This document shows positions 31,022 to 40,426 of a stretch of 64,000 bases of DNA, piece after piece. Within the stretch, counting starts at the first letter, position 1, and every line of letters starts with the position of its first letter. The position numbers were made by a program, and so were the translations under genes. A model generated the notes under the pieces. That model was given only the letters and a program-made list of their open reading frames with translations. It was not told where the DNA came from and did no database searches. The stretch is from Streptomyces sp. HD (GTDB lineage: Bacteria; Actinomycetota; Actinomycetes; Streptomycetales; Streptomycetaceae), in contig NZ_JAQMYP010000037.1 in the NCBI RefSeq assembly GCF_028369295.1, forward strand, positions 1 through 64,000, read 5' to 3'.

Positions 31022-32362
31022 CTACTTAAGGTACGCGAGGCCGGGATGCACCCCGGTGTAGCCGTCGACCAGTCTGCGGGCGACGCCCACCGAGTCGACC
31101 AGCGGGTGCAGCGCGAAGGCCTTCACGGCCGTCGTACGGGAGCCGGACTCGGCGGCGGCCAGCACCTCGCGCTCGACCGCCTTGACCGAGCAGACGAGGC
31201 CGGTGGCGTGGTCGGGCAGCGGGGCGACGGCGACCGGGTGGGCTCCGTTGGCGTCGACCAGGCAGGGCACCTCGATGACGGCGTCGGTGTCGAGGACGGA
31301 CAGGGTGGCCTGGTTGCGGACGTTGAGGATCAGGGTGGTGCGCTCGTCTCGGGCGATGGCCCGCATCAGGGCGAGCGCCACCTTCTCATAGCCGCCGGAC
31401 AGGTCGTCGGCGTCGCGCTCGCCGGCGCCGGCCGTCTCCCGGTTCTCGGACATGTAGGTGGCCTCGCGCTCGGCGCGGGTGCGGTCCCAGACCTCCAGCG
31501 CGGAGACGTCGGAGCGGCGGGCCTCGTCGTAGAAGGCGGCCTGCTGGTCGCGCAGGAAGGCGCCGCGGGTCTTCTCGGCCTCCTGGTAGGCGCGGACGGC
31601 TTCGCGGTTGAAGTAGTAGTAGTGCAGGTATTCGTTGGGGATGGCGCCGAGCGAGCGGAGCCAGTCGACACCGAAGAGCTTGCCCTCCTCGAAGGAGCCG
31701 AGCAGGTCGGGGTCGGCGAGCAGGCGCGGGAGCTTGTCCCGGCCGGCGACACGCAGGCCGCGGACCCAGCCGAGGTGGTTGAGGCCGACGTAGTCGATCC
31801 ACGCCTCGCCGGGGTTCTTCACGCCGAGCACGCGGGCGATACGGCGGCCTAGGCCGACCGGCGAGTCGCAGATGCCGATGACGCGGTCGCCGAGGTGGCG
31901 GGACATGGCCTCGGTGACCAGGCCCGCGGGGTTGGTGAAGTTGATGACCCAGGCGTCCGGCGCGAGGCGCGCCACCCGCTGGGCGATGTCGACGGCGACC
32001 GGGACCGTGCGCAGGCCGTAGGCGATGCCGCCCGCGCCGACCGTCTCCTGGCCGAGGACGCCCTCGGCGAGCGCGACCCGCTCGTCGTTCGCCCGGCCTT
32101 CGAGGCCGCCGACGCGGATCGCGGAGAACACGAAGTCGGCGCCGCGCAGGGCCTCGTCGAGGTCAGTGGTGGCCGTCACCACGGGCGCGTCGGGCACCCC
32201 GGCCGCCTGCTCGGCGAGCACCCGGGTCACCGCGGAGAGTCGCCCGGCGTCCAGGTCGTGCAGCACGACTTGGGTGACCCGGCCCTCGGCGCGGTCCGTC
32301 AGGAGCGCCCCGTACACCAGCGGCACCCGGAACCCGCCGCCGCCCAGAATCGTCAGTTTCAC
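31022..32362 (-). CDS. GH4 family NAD/Mn-dependent glycosidase (6-phospho-beta-glucosidase-like)
   Basis: A 446-residue GH4 enzyme. The NAD-binding start is LTILGGGGFRVP, the substrate/phosphate region NFTNPAGLV (141-149), and the metal ligands C165 (ICDSPVG) and H196 (GLNHLGW). GH4 enzymes use NAD redox chemistry to cleave glycosides, often 6-phosphorylated ones. With a PfkB kinase and ABC (not PTS) transport in the locus, the substrate may be unphosphorylated or phosphorylated after uptake; sequence does not decide. GTG start overlaps the DeoR stop (GTGA), so it is co-translated with the regulator. Confidence 0.85.
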   Translation of the reverse strand: MKLTILGGGGFRVPLVYGALLTDRAEGRVTQVVLHDLDAGRLSAVTRVLAEQAAGVPDAPVVTATTDLDEALRGADFVFSAIRVGGLEGRANDERVALAEGVLGQETVGAGGIAYGLRTVPVAVDIAQRVARLAPDAWVINFTNPAGLVTEAMSRHLGDRVIGICDSPVGLGRRIARVLGVKNPGEAWIDYVGLNHLGWVRGLRVAGRDKLPRLLADPDLLGSFEEGKLFGVDWLRSLGAIPNEYLHYYYFNREAVRAYQEAEKTRGAFLRDQQAAFYDEARRSDVSALEVWDRTRAEREATYMSENRETAGAGERDADDLSGGYEKVALALMRAIARDERTTLILNVRNQATLSVLDTDAVIEVPCLVDANGAHPVAVAPLPDHATGLVCSVKAVEREVLAAAESGSRTTAVKAFALHPLVDSVGVARRLVDGYTGVHPGLAYLK

Positions 32363-33144
32363 GCCTGCACCTTTCCTGCCACGACGACCTCGACGCCCGC
32401 CTCCTCCAGGGAGGACCGCGTCGCCCCGTCGACGGGCGCGTTCGTCACCACCACGTCCAGGTCCTCCGGGCCGCAGACCTTCGCCATGCCCGTGCCCGGG
32501 AACTTCGCCGCGTCGGCGAGCAGCACGACCTTCTCGCCGGCCTTGATCATGGCCCGCTTGACCGGCACCTCGACGACCGTCGTGTCCATCACCTGCCCGC
32601 CCGGCCGCACTCCACTGGTGCCCAGGAACAGCCAGTCGGCATGCAGCTGGCGCAGATTGTCCTCGGTGAGGAAGCCGACCAGGGAGCGGTACTCGCGGCG
32701 GACCATGCCGCCGAGCAGCACCAGTTCGATGCCCTCGTCGTCGGCGAGCTCCTCGTAGACCACCAGGTTGCTGGTGATCACGGTGAGGCGGCGGCCGTGC
32801 AGCTGGCGGGCCAGCCGGAAGGCGGTGGTGCCGATGTCGAGCAGCACCGACTGACCGTCCTCGATCATCGCGGCGGCGTGCGCGGCTATCGCGTCCTTCT
32901 CGGGCACGCGCATCTCGGCGACCTCGGCGAAGGGCTGGTCGCCCTCCTCCACGACCGCACCGCCGTGCACCCGCGTGAGCAGGCCGTCCTCCTCCAGTTT
33001 GAGCAGGTCACGCCTGATCGTGGCGGGGCTCACACCCAGCTGCTCGGAGAGATCGGTCACGGCCGCGGGGCCGCCGGAGCGCAGGGCCCGCAGGATGAGT
33101 TGGTGTCGTCGTTCTGCCAGCACGACGTGAACACTACTCGTCAT
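32359..33144 (-). CDS. DeoR-family sugar regulator
   Basis: A 261-residue DeoR repressor. The N-terminal HTH has VTDLSEQLGVSPATIRRDLL and LEEDGLLTRVHGGAV, and the C-terminal sugar-phosphate-binding (isomerase-like) domain has LLDIGTTAFRLARQLHGRRL, TSNLVVYEEL and VVLLADAAKFPGTG. It lies between the two arms of the glycan locus and overlaps GH4, so it probably represses both directions until a sugar phosphate made by the PfkB kinase accumulates. ATG 33144 is used; a TTG two codons earlier is possible. The ribosome-binding site is weak. Confidence 0.85.
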   Translation of the reverse strand: MTSSVHVVLAERRHQLILRALRSGGPAAVTDLSEQLGVSPATIRRDLLKLEEDGLLTRVHGGAVVEEGDQPFAEVAEMRVPEKDAIAAHAAAMIEDGQSVLLDIGTTAFRLARQLHGRRLTVITSNLVVYEELADDEGIELVLLGGMVRREYRSLVGFLTEDNLRQLHADWLFLGTSGVRPGGQVMDTTVVEVPVKRAMIKAGEKVVLLADAAKFPGTGMAKVCGPEDLDVVVTNAPVDGATRSSLEEAGVEVVVAGKVQA

Positions 33145-33179
33145 CTTCAATCATCGCCATGCTCATTTCTGCTCAGGTA

Positions 33180-33227
33180 TTGACCAATCTCGCGGAGCGG
33201 CGCACGATTCCGGTCATCGAAAATGAC
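33180..33227 (+). promoter_or_regulatory. Promoter and DeoR-type operator of the rightward glycan operon
   Basis: TTGACC at 33180-33185 and CACGAT at 33203-33208 (17-nt spacer) form a plausible promoter. GTCAT-CGAAA-ATGAC at 33213-33227 is a perfect inverted repeat near the expected transcription start, and ATGACGAG at 33223-33230 is followed by a second TGACGAG at 33234-33240. CTCGTCAT at 33137-33144, over the regulator start, is the reverse complement of ATGACGAG. Repeated sites on both sides fit DeoR repression with looping. Confidence 0.5.
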
Positions 33228-33251
33228 GAGTTTTGACGAGAGGGTGCACGC

Positions 33252-34271
33252 GTGGACGACGACAGGCCCGATGTGCTCCTGACCGGGCTGCTCTTCTACG
33301 ACCTCGTCCTCACGGGGCTCGGGAAACCGCCGACACCGGGTGAGGAGATCTGGACCGGCGGGATGGGCTGCGGTCCGGGCGGCATCGCGAACCTCGCGGT
33401 GGCCGCCGCCCGCTTCGGCCTGAGGACCTCGCTGGCCACGGTGTTCGGCGACGACCTGTACGGCGAGTACTGCCGGGACGTCCTGTGCGACCAGGAGGAC
33501 ATCGACCTCTCGCTCTCCCGCACCGCGGACGGCTGGCCCACCCCCGTCACCGTCTCCCTGGCCCACGGCCACGACCGGGCCCTCGTCACCCACGGCCAGG
33601 AGCCCCCGTACTCGCAGGACGTGCTGATGGGCGACCCGCCCGAGGCGCGCACCGCCCTCGTACACATCGAGGCCGAGCCCCGCGAGTGGCTCGCCAAGGC
33701 CGCCGCGAACGGCACCCACATCTACGCCGACGTCGGCTGGGACCCCACCCAGCAGTGGTCCACCGACCTGCTCGACCAGCTCCGCCTGTGCCATGCCTTC
33801 CTCCCCAACGAGACCGAGGCCATGGCCTACACCCGCACCGACAGCGCGGTCGCGGCCCTCGGCACGCTCAGCGAGCTCGTGCCGGTGGCCGTGGTGACAC
33901 GCGGCGGTGACGGCGCGGTCGCCGTCGACCAGACGACCGGCGAGTACGCGCAGGTGCCCGCCCTGGACGTCGACGTCCTCGACGCGACGGGCGCCGGGGA
34001 CGTGTTCGGGGCCAGCTTCGTCGCGGCCTCGCTCGGCGGCTGGCCGCTGGAGGAGCGGCTGAGGTTCGCCGTGCTGGCGGCCGGTCTGTCCGTCGGACGG
34101 CACGGCGGTGCCCTCGCGGCCCCCGGCTGGTACGGCGTCGACCGCTGGTGGCGCTCCCTGACCGACCCCGAGCTGCGCCGGACGTACGGCTTCCTCGCGG
34201 ACCGGCTGCCCGCGGATCCCGGTCCCCCGGTCGCGTACGCCCCGGTCACCCCGCCCGCACGGCAGCCCTGA
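33252..34271 (+). CDS. PfkB-family carbohydrate kinase
   Basis: A 339-residue ribokinase-fold kinase. The sugar-binding glycine motif is GMGCGPGGIANLAVAAARFG (38-57) and the anion-hole/catalytic-base motif is DATGAGD (244-250, base D250). It phosphorylates a sugar or nucleoside at the expense of ATP. As first gene of the rightward operon beside a DeoR regulator, which normally senses a sugar phosphate, it probably makes the inducer. The GTG start at 33252 follows CGAGAGGG. Confidence 0.85.
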   Translation: MDDDRPDVLLTGLLFYDLVLTGLGKPPTPGEEIWTGGMGCGPGGIANLAVAAARFGLRTSLATVFGDDLYGEYCRDVLCDQEDIDLSLSRTADGWPTPVTVSLAHGHDRALVTHGQEPPYSQDVLMGDPPEARTALVHIEAEPREWLAKAAANGTHIYADVGWDPTQQWSTDLLDQLRLCHAFLPNETEAMAYTRTDSAVAALGTLSELVPVAVVTRGGDGAVAVDQTTGEYAQVPALDVDVLDATGAGDVFGASFVAASLGGWPLEERLRFAVLAAGLSVGRHGGALAAPGWYGVDRWWRSLTDPELRRTYGFLADRLPADPGPPVAYAPVTPPARQP

Positions 34272-34296
34272 CTCCCCCCCCCCACTTGCCCCTCTC

Positions 34297-35622
34297 ATGC
34301 GAAGTCCCGAACAGATCCGAAAGGCGGTGGGAGCTGTGCGGCTCTCACGAAGAGGCCTGCTGCGCGCGGGCCTGGCCGGTACGGCCGCCACGGCGCTCGG
34401 CGGCCTGGCGTCCGGCTGCGCCGTACCGACCGGCTCGACCGGCCGGAACATGGTCCTGTGGTACTGGAGCGGCGGCCTGAGCGACACGGTCGTCAAGAAC
34501 GCCAAGGCGCGTTACGGCAGCTCCGTGGAGCTCGACGCCATCCAGATCGGCGGCCAGTACCGCTCGAAGCTCATCACCACCATCACCGGCCGGGCCCACA
34601 TCCCCGACATCGCGGGGCTCAAGGGCGAGGACATGGCCGCCTATCTGCCGAACGCGGACCAGTTCATCGATCTGCGGACGCTGGGAGCCGAGAAGTACAG
34701 GAGCCGGTACCTGTCCTGGAAGTGGGACCAGGGCATCGCCGACGACGGCACGATGGTCGGCTTCCCGATCGACTGCGGGCCGGTCGCGCACTACTACCAG
34801 TTCGAGATCTTCCGCAAGGCAGGGCTTCCCTACGAACCGGCCGACGTGTCCAAGGAGTTGAACACCTGGGAGAAGTTCTTCGACGCGGGTGAGCAGCTCA
34901 GGAAGCGGATCCCGGGGACCATGCTCCTCACCGACGTGAACTCCGTCTTCGAGAACGTCGTACAGCAGGGTTCCAAGCGGTACGTCGACAAGGACCGCCA
35001 CTTCATCGGCGACCAGGAACACGTGCGCCAGGCCTGGGCACTCGCCGTGGAGGCCAAGCGGCGCGGGATCGTCTCGGATCTGGTCAGCGGTACCCCGGAC
35101 CAGCTGTCGGCCAAGCAGGACGGCAAGCTGCCCAGCGAACTGGGCGCGTCCTGGGCGGCCTTCGACATCAAGAACGGCGTGCCGAAGGCCAAGGGCCGGT
35201 ACCGGGTCGCCGACATGCCCGTGCGGCCCGCCAACAACGGCGGCTCGTTCCTGTCGATCACCAAGGCGTGCCGGGAACCCGAGCAGGCCTTCGAGATCAT
35301 CACCTGGATCCTCAACGCGGCCAACCAGGCGCAGGGTTATGTCGACGCGGGCCTCTTCCCCTCCACGCCCGCCTCGTACGGCCTGAAGCAGATGCAGGAA
35401 CCGGACGACTTCTTCGGCGGCCAGGTCACGACCGACGTCTTCGGGCCCGCCGCGCAGAAGATCGCGGTCGCCTACAACAGCCCGTACGACGTCGCGCTCG
35501 GGCAGCCCCTCAAGGACGAGATCAAGAACGTCGGCGTCCTCGGCAAGGACCCAGAGAAGGCCTGGAGTGACGCCATGAGCAAGTGCCGTCGCATCGCGAA
35601 GCACCTGGGGGTGAGCTACTGA
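34297..35622 (+). CDS. Sugar ABC transporter binding lipoprotein, Tat-type signal
   Basis: A 441-residue family 1 extracellular solute-binding protein. The signal has a twin-arginine motif SRRGLL (17-22), hydrophobic AGLAGTAATALGG and the lipobox LASGC with C41, so it is likely Tat-exported and lipid-anchored. NMVLWYWSGGLSDTVVKNAK opens the mature domain, and the C-terminal half has the usual PVRPANNGGSFLSITKAC. It binds the oligosaccharide for the two permeases that follow; the permease start overlaps its stop (TGATG). A GTG 10 codons later is a possible alternative start. Confidence 0.85.
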   Translation: MRSPEQIRKAVGAVRLSRRGLLRAGLAGTAATALGGLASGCAVPTGSTGRNMVLWYWSGGLSDTVVKNAKARYGSSVELDAIQIGGQYRSKLITTITGRAHIPDIAGLKGEDMAAYLPNADQFIDLRTLGAEKYRSRYLSWKWDQGIADDGTMVGFPIDCGPVAHYYQFEIFRKAGLPYEPADVSKELNTWEKFFDAGEQLRKRIPGTMLLTDVNSVFENVVQQGSKRYVDKDRHFIGDQEHVRQAWALAVEAKRRGIVSDLVSGTPDQLSAKQDGKLPSELGASWAAFDIKNGVPKAKGRYRVADMPVRPANNGGSFLSITKACREPEQAFEIITWILNAANQAQGYVDAGLFPSTPASYGLKQMQEPDDFFGGQVTTDVFGPAAQKIAVAYNSPYDVALGQPLKDEIKNVGVLGKDPEKAWSDAMSKCRRIAKHLGVSY

Positions 35623-36572
35623 TGGCCGTCCTGGAGCAGACCCCGCCCGCGGTGGCACAGCCCTCGCCCACGCAGCCCAAGAAGGGCTGGCGCAAGTACT
35701 GGCACCTCTACGCCGCCATCTCCCCCTTCTACCTGATCTTCCTCGGATTCGGCCTGTTCCCGGTCGGCTTCTCGCTCTATCTGTCCCTCCACCGCTGGGA
35801 CGGCCTCGGCTCGATGGAGTGGGCCGGGCTCTCGCAGTACCAGTACCTGCTGAGCGACAGCGACTTCTGGAACTCGATCGGCAACACGATCATCATCTGG
35901 GCGCTGGCCACCTTCCCCATGATCTTCCTGGCGATGGTGACGGCCGTGATGCTCAACTCGGCGGTCCGGTTCAAGGGCCTGTACCGGGTCGCGTACTTCC
36001 TGCCGAACGTCACCTCGGTCGTCGCGATCGCCATCGTCTTCGGCTCGATCTTCTCGACCAACTCCGGCCTGGTGAACGCCGTCCTCAACGCGGTGGGGCT
36101 CGACCAGGTGGCCTGGCTGAACACTCCGTGGGGCATCAAGGTCACCATCGCGGCGCTGATGACCTGGCAGTGGACCGGCTACAACGCCATCATCTTCCTC
36201 GCCGGACTCCAGACCATCCCGAGCGACCTGTACGAGGCGGCGCGGATGGACGGGGCCGGCCCGATCCAGACCTTCTCGCGGATCACGCTCCCGCTGCTGC
36301 GCCCCACCCTGCTGTTCGTGCTCGTCGTCTCCACGGTCACCGGCCTGCAGAGCTTCTCCGAACCGCAGGTCCTGCTCCAGACCTCGTCCAACGACTCGAC
36401 GTTCGCGGGCGGTCCGGGCCACTCGGGTCAGACGATGGTCCTCTACTTCTTCCAGCAGACCTTCGACAACAACGACTTCGGGTACGGAGCCGCGGTGGCC
36501 TGGGGCATCTTCCTGGTCGTCGTGCTCTTCTCGATCATCAACTGGCGCCTCGTGCAGCGCCGGGGCGAGTAG
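35622..36572 (+). CDS. Sugar ABC transporter permease, MalF type
   Basis: A 316-residue permease with an N-terminal cytoplasmic extension and six hydrophobic segments. The coupling loop is YEAARMDGAGPIQTFSRITL, the standard CUT1 EAA motif. It forms a heterodimer with the MalG-type permease encoded next. The ATG overlaps the binding-protein stop. No ATPase gene lies in the operon, as usual for streptomycete sugar importers that share the ATPase MsiK. Confidence 0.88.
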   Translation: MAVLEQTPPAVAQPSPTQPKKGWRKYWHLYAAISPFYLIFLGFGLFPVGFSLYLSLHRWDGLGSMEWAGLSQYQYLLSDSDFWNSIGNTIIIWALATFPMIFLAMVTAVMLNSAVRFKGLYRVAYFLPNVTSVVAIAIVFGSIFSTNSGLVNAVLNAVGLDQVAWLNTPWGIKVTIAALMTWQWTGYNAIIFLAGLQTIPSDLYEAARMDGAGPIQTFSRITLPLLRPTLLFVLVVSTVTGLQSFSEPQVLLQTSSNDSTFAGGPGHSGQTMVLYFFQQTFDNNDFGYGAAVAWGIFLVVVLFSIINWRLVQRRGE

Positions 36573-36584
36573 GAAGGGCCCATC

Positions 36585-37424
36585 ATGTCTTCCATCAAGG
36601 GGTCCCGCCGCAGAGGGATCGCGCTGCACCTCCCGCTGATCATCGGCACGCTGTTCTCGGCCTTCCCGTTCTACTGGGCCGTGATCATGTCGACGCACAG
36701 CTCGTCGGAGATCTTCTCCTACCCGCCGAAGCTGCTGCCGGGCACGCACTTCCTGGAGAACCTCCGAGGCCTCTTCGACGCCGTCGACTTCTTCGGGTCG
36801 ATGTGGAACTCGCTGCTGGTCGCCGTGTCGGTGACCTTCCTGGTCCTGCTCTTCGACTCCCTCGCCGCCTTCGTCTTCGCCAAGTTCGAGTTCCCGGGCA
36901 AGAACGTGCTGTTCGGGCTGCTCATGGTCATCTTCATGGTGCCGGCGCAGCTGTCGGTCATCCCGCAGTTCGTCCTCATGGCGAAGATCGGCTGGATCGG
37001 CTCGATGACCGCGCTGATCGTGCCGGCCGCGGCCAACGCCTTCGGCATCTTCTGGATGCGCCAGTACATGAAGACGGCCATCCACGACGAACTGCTGGAC
37101 GCCTCCAAGCTCGACGGTGCGAACTTCCTGCGCCAGTACTGGCACGTGGCGCTTCCGGTGGTCCGCCCCGGCCTCGCCTTCCTCGGCATCTTCACCTTCA
37201 TGGGCCAGTGGAACGACTTCGCCTGGCCCCTGATCGCCCTCACCAACCCGGACAACGTGACCCTCCAGGTCGCGCTGTCCCAGCTCAACGGCACCCACGG
37301 CACCACCGACTACGGCATCGTGATGACCGGCGCCCTGCTCGCCCTCATCCCGCTGCTGATCGTCTTCGCGATCGGCGCCCGCCAGATCATCGGCGACCTC
37401 GCGAAGGGGGCCGTCCGCGGATGA
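36585..37424 (+). CDS. Sugar ABC transporter permease, MalG type
   Basis: A 279-residue CUT1 permease. The coupling loop is LLDASKLDGANFLRQYWHVA, slightly variant at the first residues (LDAS for EAAR-type), and the C-terminus ends ARQIIGDLAKGAVRG as in MalG homologues. Its stop overlaps the beta-galactosidase start (ATGA), so transport and hydrolysis are co-translated. Confidence 0.88.
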   Translation: MSSIKGSRRRGIALHLPLIIGTLFSAFPFYWAVIMSTHSSSEIFSYPPKLLPGTHFLENLRGLFDAVDFFGSMWNSLLVAVSVTFLVLLFDSLAAFVFAKFEFPGKNVLFGLLMVIFMVPAQLSVIPQFVLMAKIGWIGSMTALIVPAAANAFGIFWMRQYMKTAIHDELLDASKLDGANFLRQYWHVALPVVRPGLAFLGIFTFMGQWNDFAWPLIALTNPDNVTLQVALSQLNGTHGTTDYGIVMTGALLALIPLLIVFAIGARQIIGDLAKGAVRG

Positions 37425-40381
37425 CGAGCGACCCTTTGCTCGCCCTGCGCCCCTGGGAGGCACCCGAGGTGACCTCCTGGGGACGACTCCCCATGAACGC
37501 CGTCGACCGGCGCCCCGGAGCACTCCCCCTGGACGGCGACTGGCGCTTCCAGCTGCTGTCCGCTCCGGACGCGCCGGTCGGCGGTCCCTGGTCGACGACG
37601 CACGTCCCCGGCGTCTGGACCCTGCAGGGCACGGACGACCTGCCGCAGTACACCAACGTCCGCATGCCCTTCCCCGACTTCCCGCCGCGCTCCCCTTCGG
37701 CGAATCCGACAGGCGTGTACGAGCGTGAGGTGGACGTCCCCGCCGACTGGGCCGGACGCCGGATCGTGCTCCAGGTCGGGGCCGCCGAGAGCGTGCTGCT
37801 GGTGCACGTGGACGGACGGCCCGTCGGCATCTCCAAGGACTCCCACCTCGCCGCCGAGTTCGACCTGACGGGACTGCTGCGCCCCGGCGGGCGGGCCACC
37901 GTACGGCTGACCGTGGTGAAGTGGTCGGACGCCTCGCACATCGAGGACCAGGACCAGTGGTGGCACGGCGGCGTCACGCGGTCGGTGCTGCTGTACGCGA
38001 CGGACCCGCTGCATCTCGCGGACGTGACCGTGCGGGCCCGGTACAGCGGTGAGCTGCGCGTCGACTGCCGGGTGCGGGACGCGGGCGGTGCGCTGCCGGA
38101 GGGCTGGTACCTCACCGGTGACCTGGACGGAAAGCCGCTCGCGCAGGACGCGGAGTTCGACCGCGCGAACGTCGACGACGAGCGCGTCTCCGACTTCCTC
38201 GGCGAGGCCCGGCTGCTGACCAGCGTCCCCGAAGTCCGCACCTGGAACGCGGAGACGCCCGAGCTGTACGACCTCGCGGTCCGCCTGCACCGCGCCGACG
38301 GCACGGTCGCCGACACCTCCCGCCACCGGATCGGCTTCCGCGACGTCGAGATCGTCGGCCGGGACCTGCTGGTCAACGGCGAGCGCGTGTTCATCCGGGG
38401 CGTCAACCGGCACGACTTCCATCCACTGACCGGGCGGACGGTGTCGTACGACGACATGCGCGCCGATCTGGTGCTGCTGAAGCGGTTCGGCTTCAACGCG
38501 ATCCGCACCGCCCATTACCCGGGCGACCCGACGCTGTACGACCTCGCCGACGAACTCGGCTTCTACGTCGTCGACGAGGCGGACATCGAGTCCCACGACC
38601 ACGCGCATGAGATCGCCGACGACCCGCGCTATCTGAACGCCTTCGTGGACCGTGTCTCGCGGATGGTGCTGCGCGACAAGAACCACCCGTCGGTCATCGT
38701 CTGGTCGCTGGGCAACGAGTCCGACTACGGCGCCAACCACGACGCGGCGGCCGGCTGGCTGCGCCGGCACGACCCGACCCGGCCGATCCAGTACGAGGGC
38801 GCCGCCAAGCTCGGCTGGGCGGACCCGGATCTGGCCTCCGACATCGCCTGCCCGATGTACGCGCCGCTGGAGGACTGCGTCGCCCACGCGCTCTCCGGCG
38901 AGCAGACCAAACCGCTCATCCAGTGCGAGTACTCGCATGCCATGGGCAACAGCAACGGCACGCTGGCCGACCACTGGGCTGCCATCGAGGCCACCCCAGG
39001 TCTTCAGGGCGGGTTCATCTGGGAGTTCTGGGACCACGGAATTCTTCAACGCGTGAGCGACGGAAGACCGGCCGGGCGTGGGGGCGCCGGGCTCCATGAC
39101 AACGGTGTCACCGCGCCCGGGTACCGATGGGCGTACGGCGGCGACTTCGGCGAGCCCCTGCATGACGGCGCCTTCATCGCGGACGGCGTGGTGTTTCCCG
39201 ACCGCACGCCCAAGCCGGCGATGTACGAGCACCGGGAGATCGCGGCGCCGGTGCGCATCGAGTGCTACCGGCACGAGGGCATCGTGCTCGGCAACCACCA
39301 GCACTTCCGCGGCCTGGACTGGCTGGCCGGCGAGTGGCGGCTGGAACTCGCCGACGGCACGACGCTGACCGCACCGGCCGAACTGCCCGGCCTGTGCCCG
39401 GGCGAGACGGCCGCCGTACCGCTGCCCTTCGAGGTGCCGCGCGACGGCGGCGAGGCCTGGCTGACGCTGCGGGTGACGGTGGCCGAGGACCAGCCGTGGG
39501 CGCCGCGCGGCACCGAGGTGTGCGTACCGCAGGTGCGGCTGCGCGGGCCGGCGCCGGTCCAGGACACTCCGGTGGAGCGGCGGGTCCGGACCGACGACGA
39601 GGGTCTCCTCGTCCACCCGCTGCTGACGGCCGCGCCCACGCTCTCACTGTGGCGGGCGCCCACCGACAACGACGAGTTGGGCGGCATGGCCGGGCGCTGG
39701 CGGAGCTGGGGGCTCGACGCACTGGTGCGCAAGGTCGTGGCGGTGCGTGAGGACGCCGAGCGAAGCGAGATGGGGGTCCCCCCGGCCGAAGGCTGGGGGA
39801 GTGTGCGGGTGGAGGCCGAGTACGCGGGCACGACCGGTGTCGTACGGCACCGGCAGGTGCTCACGCCCGTCGAGGGCGGCGTCCGGGTCGAGGAGGAGGC
39901 CGAGCTGCCGGAGGCGTTCGACGACGTGGCGCGGGTCGGCACGGTCTTCGAGACGGTCGCCGGACTCGACCTGCTGGAGTGGTTCGGGCAGGGCCCCTGG
40001 GAGTCGTACCCCGATCGCGGTGCGGGCGCGCCGGTCGGCCATCACCGCGTCCCCGTCGAGGAGTTGTTCACCCCCTATCTGCGTCCGCAGGAGAGCGGCG
40101 GCCGGCACGGCGTGCGGCGGTTCACGCTGTCGGCGCCGGACGCCACCGGGCTCTCCGTCACGTTGGACGAACCGCGCCAGGTCTCCGTGACCCGCTACCG
40201 CGCCGAGGACCTGACCGCCGCCGCGCACCACGACGAACTGGTGCCGCGGCCCGGCTGTGTGGTGCACATCGACGCCGCGCACCGGGGACTCGGCACGGCG
40301 TCGTGCGGCCCCGACACCTTCCCCTCCTATCGCGTCGCACCGGGCATCCACCGCTGGAGCTGGACCCTGCGCGTTCTCTGA
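37421..40381 (+). CDS. GH2 beta-galactosidase (LacZ type)
   Basis: A 986-residue cytoplasmic GH2 enzyme. The N-terminal sugar-binding domain has DGDWRFQLLSAPDAP and YTNVRMPFPDFPPRSP; VNRHDFHPLTG is in the barrel; the acid/base is E433 in WSLGNESDYG and the nucleophile is E503 in IQCEYSHAMGNS; a Bgal small-chain domain closes the protein with LEWFGQGPWESYPDRGAGA. No signal peptide. It cleaves terminal beta-galactose after uptake. Residues about 779-795 (AERSEMGVPPAEGWGS) are encoded by a repetitive element inserted in frame, described separately; the surrounding domain is otherwise intact. Confidence 0.9.
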   Translation: MTSDPLLALRPWEAPEVTSWGRLPMNAVDRRPGALPLDGDWRFQLLSAPDAPVGGPWSTTHVPGVWTLQGTDDLPQYTNVRMPFPDFPPRSPSANPTGVYEREVDVPADWAGRRIVLQVGAAESVLLVHVDGRPVGISKDSHLAAEFDLTGLLRPGGRATVRLTVVKWSDASHIEDQDQWWHGGVTRSVLLYATDPLHLADVTVRARYSGELRVDCRVRDAGGALPEGWYLTGDLDGKPLAQDAEFDRANVDDERVSDFLGEARLLTSVPEVRTWNAETPELYDLAVRLHRADGTVADTSRHRIGFRDVEIVGRDLLVNGERVFIRGVNRHDFHPLTGRTVSYDDMRADLVLLKRFGFNAIRTAHYPGDPTLYDLADELGFYVVDEADIESHDHAHEIADDPRYLNAFVDRVSRMVLRDKNHPSVIVWSLGNESDYGANHDAAAGWLRRHDPTRPIQYEGAAKLGWADPDLASDIACPMYAPLEDCVAHALSGEQTKPLIQCEYSHAMGNSNGTLADHWAAIEATPGLQGGFIWEFWDHGILQRVSDGRPAGRGGAGLHDNGVTAPGYRWAYGGDFGEPLHDGAFIADGVVFPDRTPKPAMYEHREIAAPVRIECYRHEGIVLGNHQHFRGLDWLAGEWRLELADGTTLTAPAELPGLCPGETAAVPLPFEVPRDGGEAWLTLRVTVAEDQPWAPRGTEVCVPQVRLRGPAPVQDTPVERRVRTDDEGLLVHPLLTAAPTLSLWRAPTDNDELGGMAGRWRSWGLDALVRKVVAVREDAERSEMGVPPAEGWGSVRVEAEYAGTTGVVRHRQVLTPVEGGVRVEEEAELPEAFDDVARVGTVFETVAGLDLLEWFGQGPWESYPDRGAGAPVGHHRVPVEELFTPYLRPQESGGRHGVRRFTLSAPDATGLSVTLDEPRQVSVTRYRAEDLTAAAHHDELVPRPGCVVHIDAAHRGLGTASCGPDTFPSYRVAPGIHRWSWTLRVL
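39757..39805 (+). repeat. Repetitive element inserted in frame in the beta-galactosidase gene
   Basis: AGCGAAGCGAGATGGGGGTC followed by CCCCCGGCCGAAGGCTGGGG and GAGTG interrupts the gene and adds the peptide ERSEMGVPPAEGWGS. ATGGGGGTCCCCCC is a near-palindromic core. The same core and a TGGGGGAGTG end occur, inverted, within the small inverted-repeat element at 51379-51532. I recall this string as a common short repeat in streptomycete genomes, both between and inside genes. Confidence 0.65.
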
Positions 40382-40426
40382 CTCCCCCCACGTCTCCTCT
40401 CCCCTGTCACCCTTCACGGAGCACAC

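Noticed and set aside
35819..37420. Upstream extension of the beta-galactosidase frame through both permease genes
   Set aside because: The frame is open only by chance; the ATG at 37421 overlaps the permease stop and begins the conserved GH2 N-terminus.
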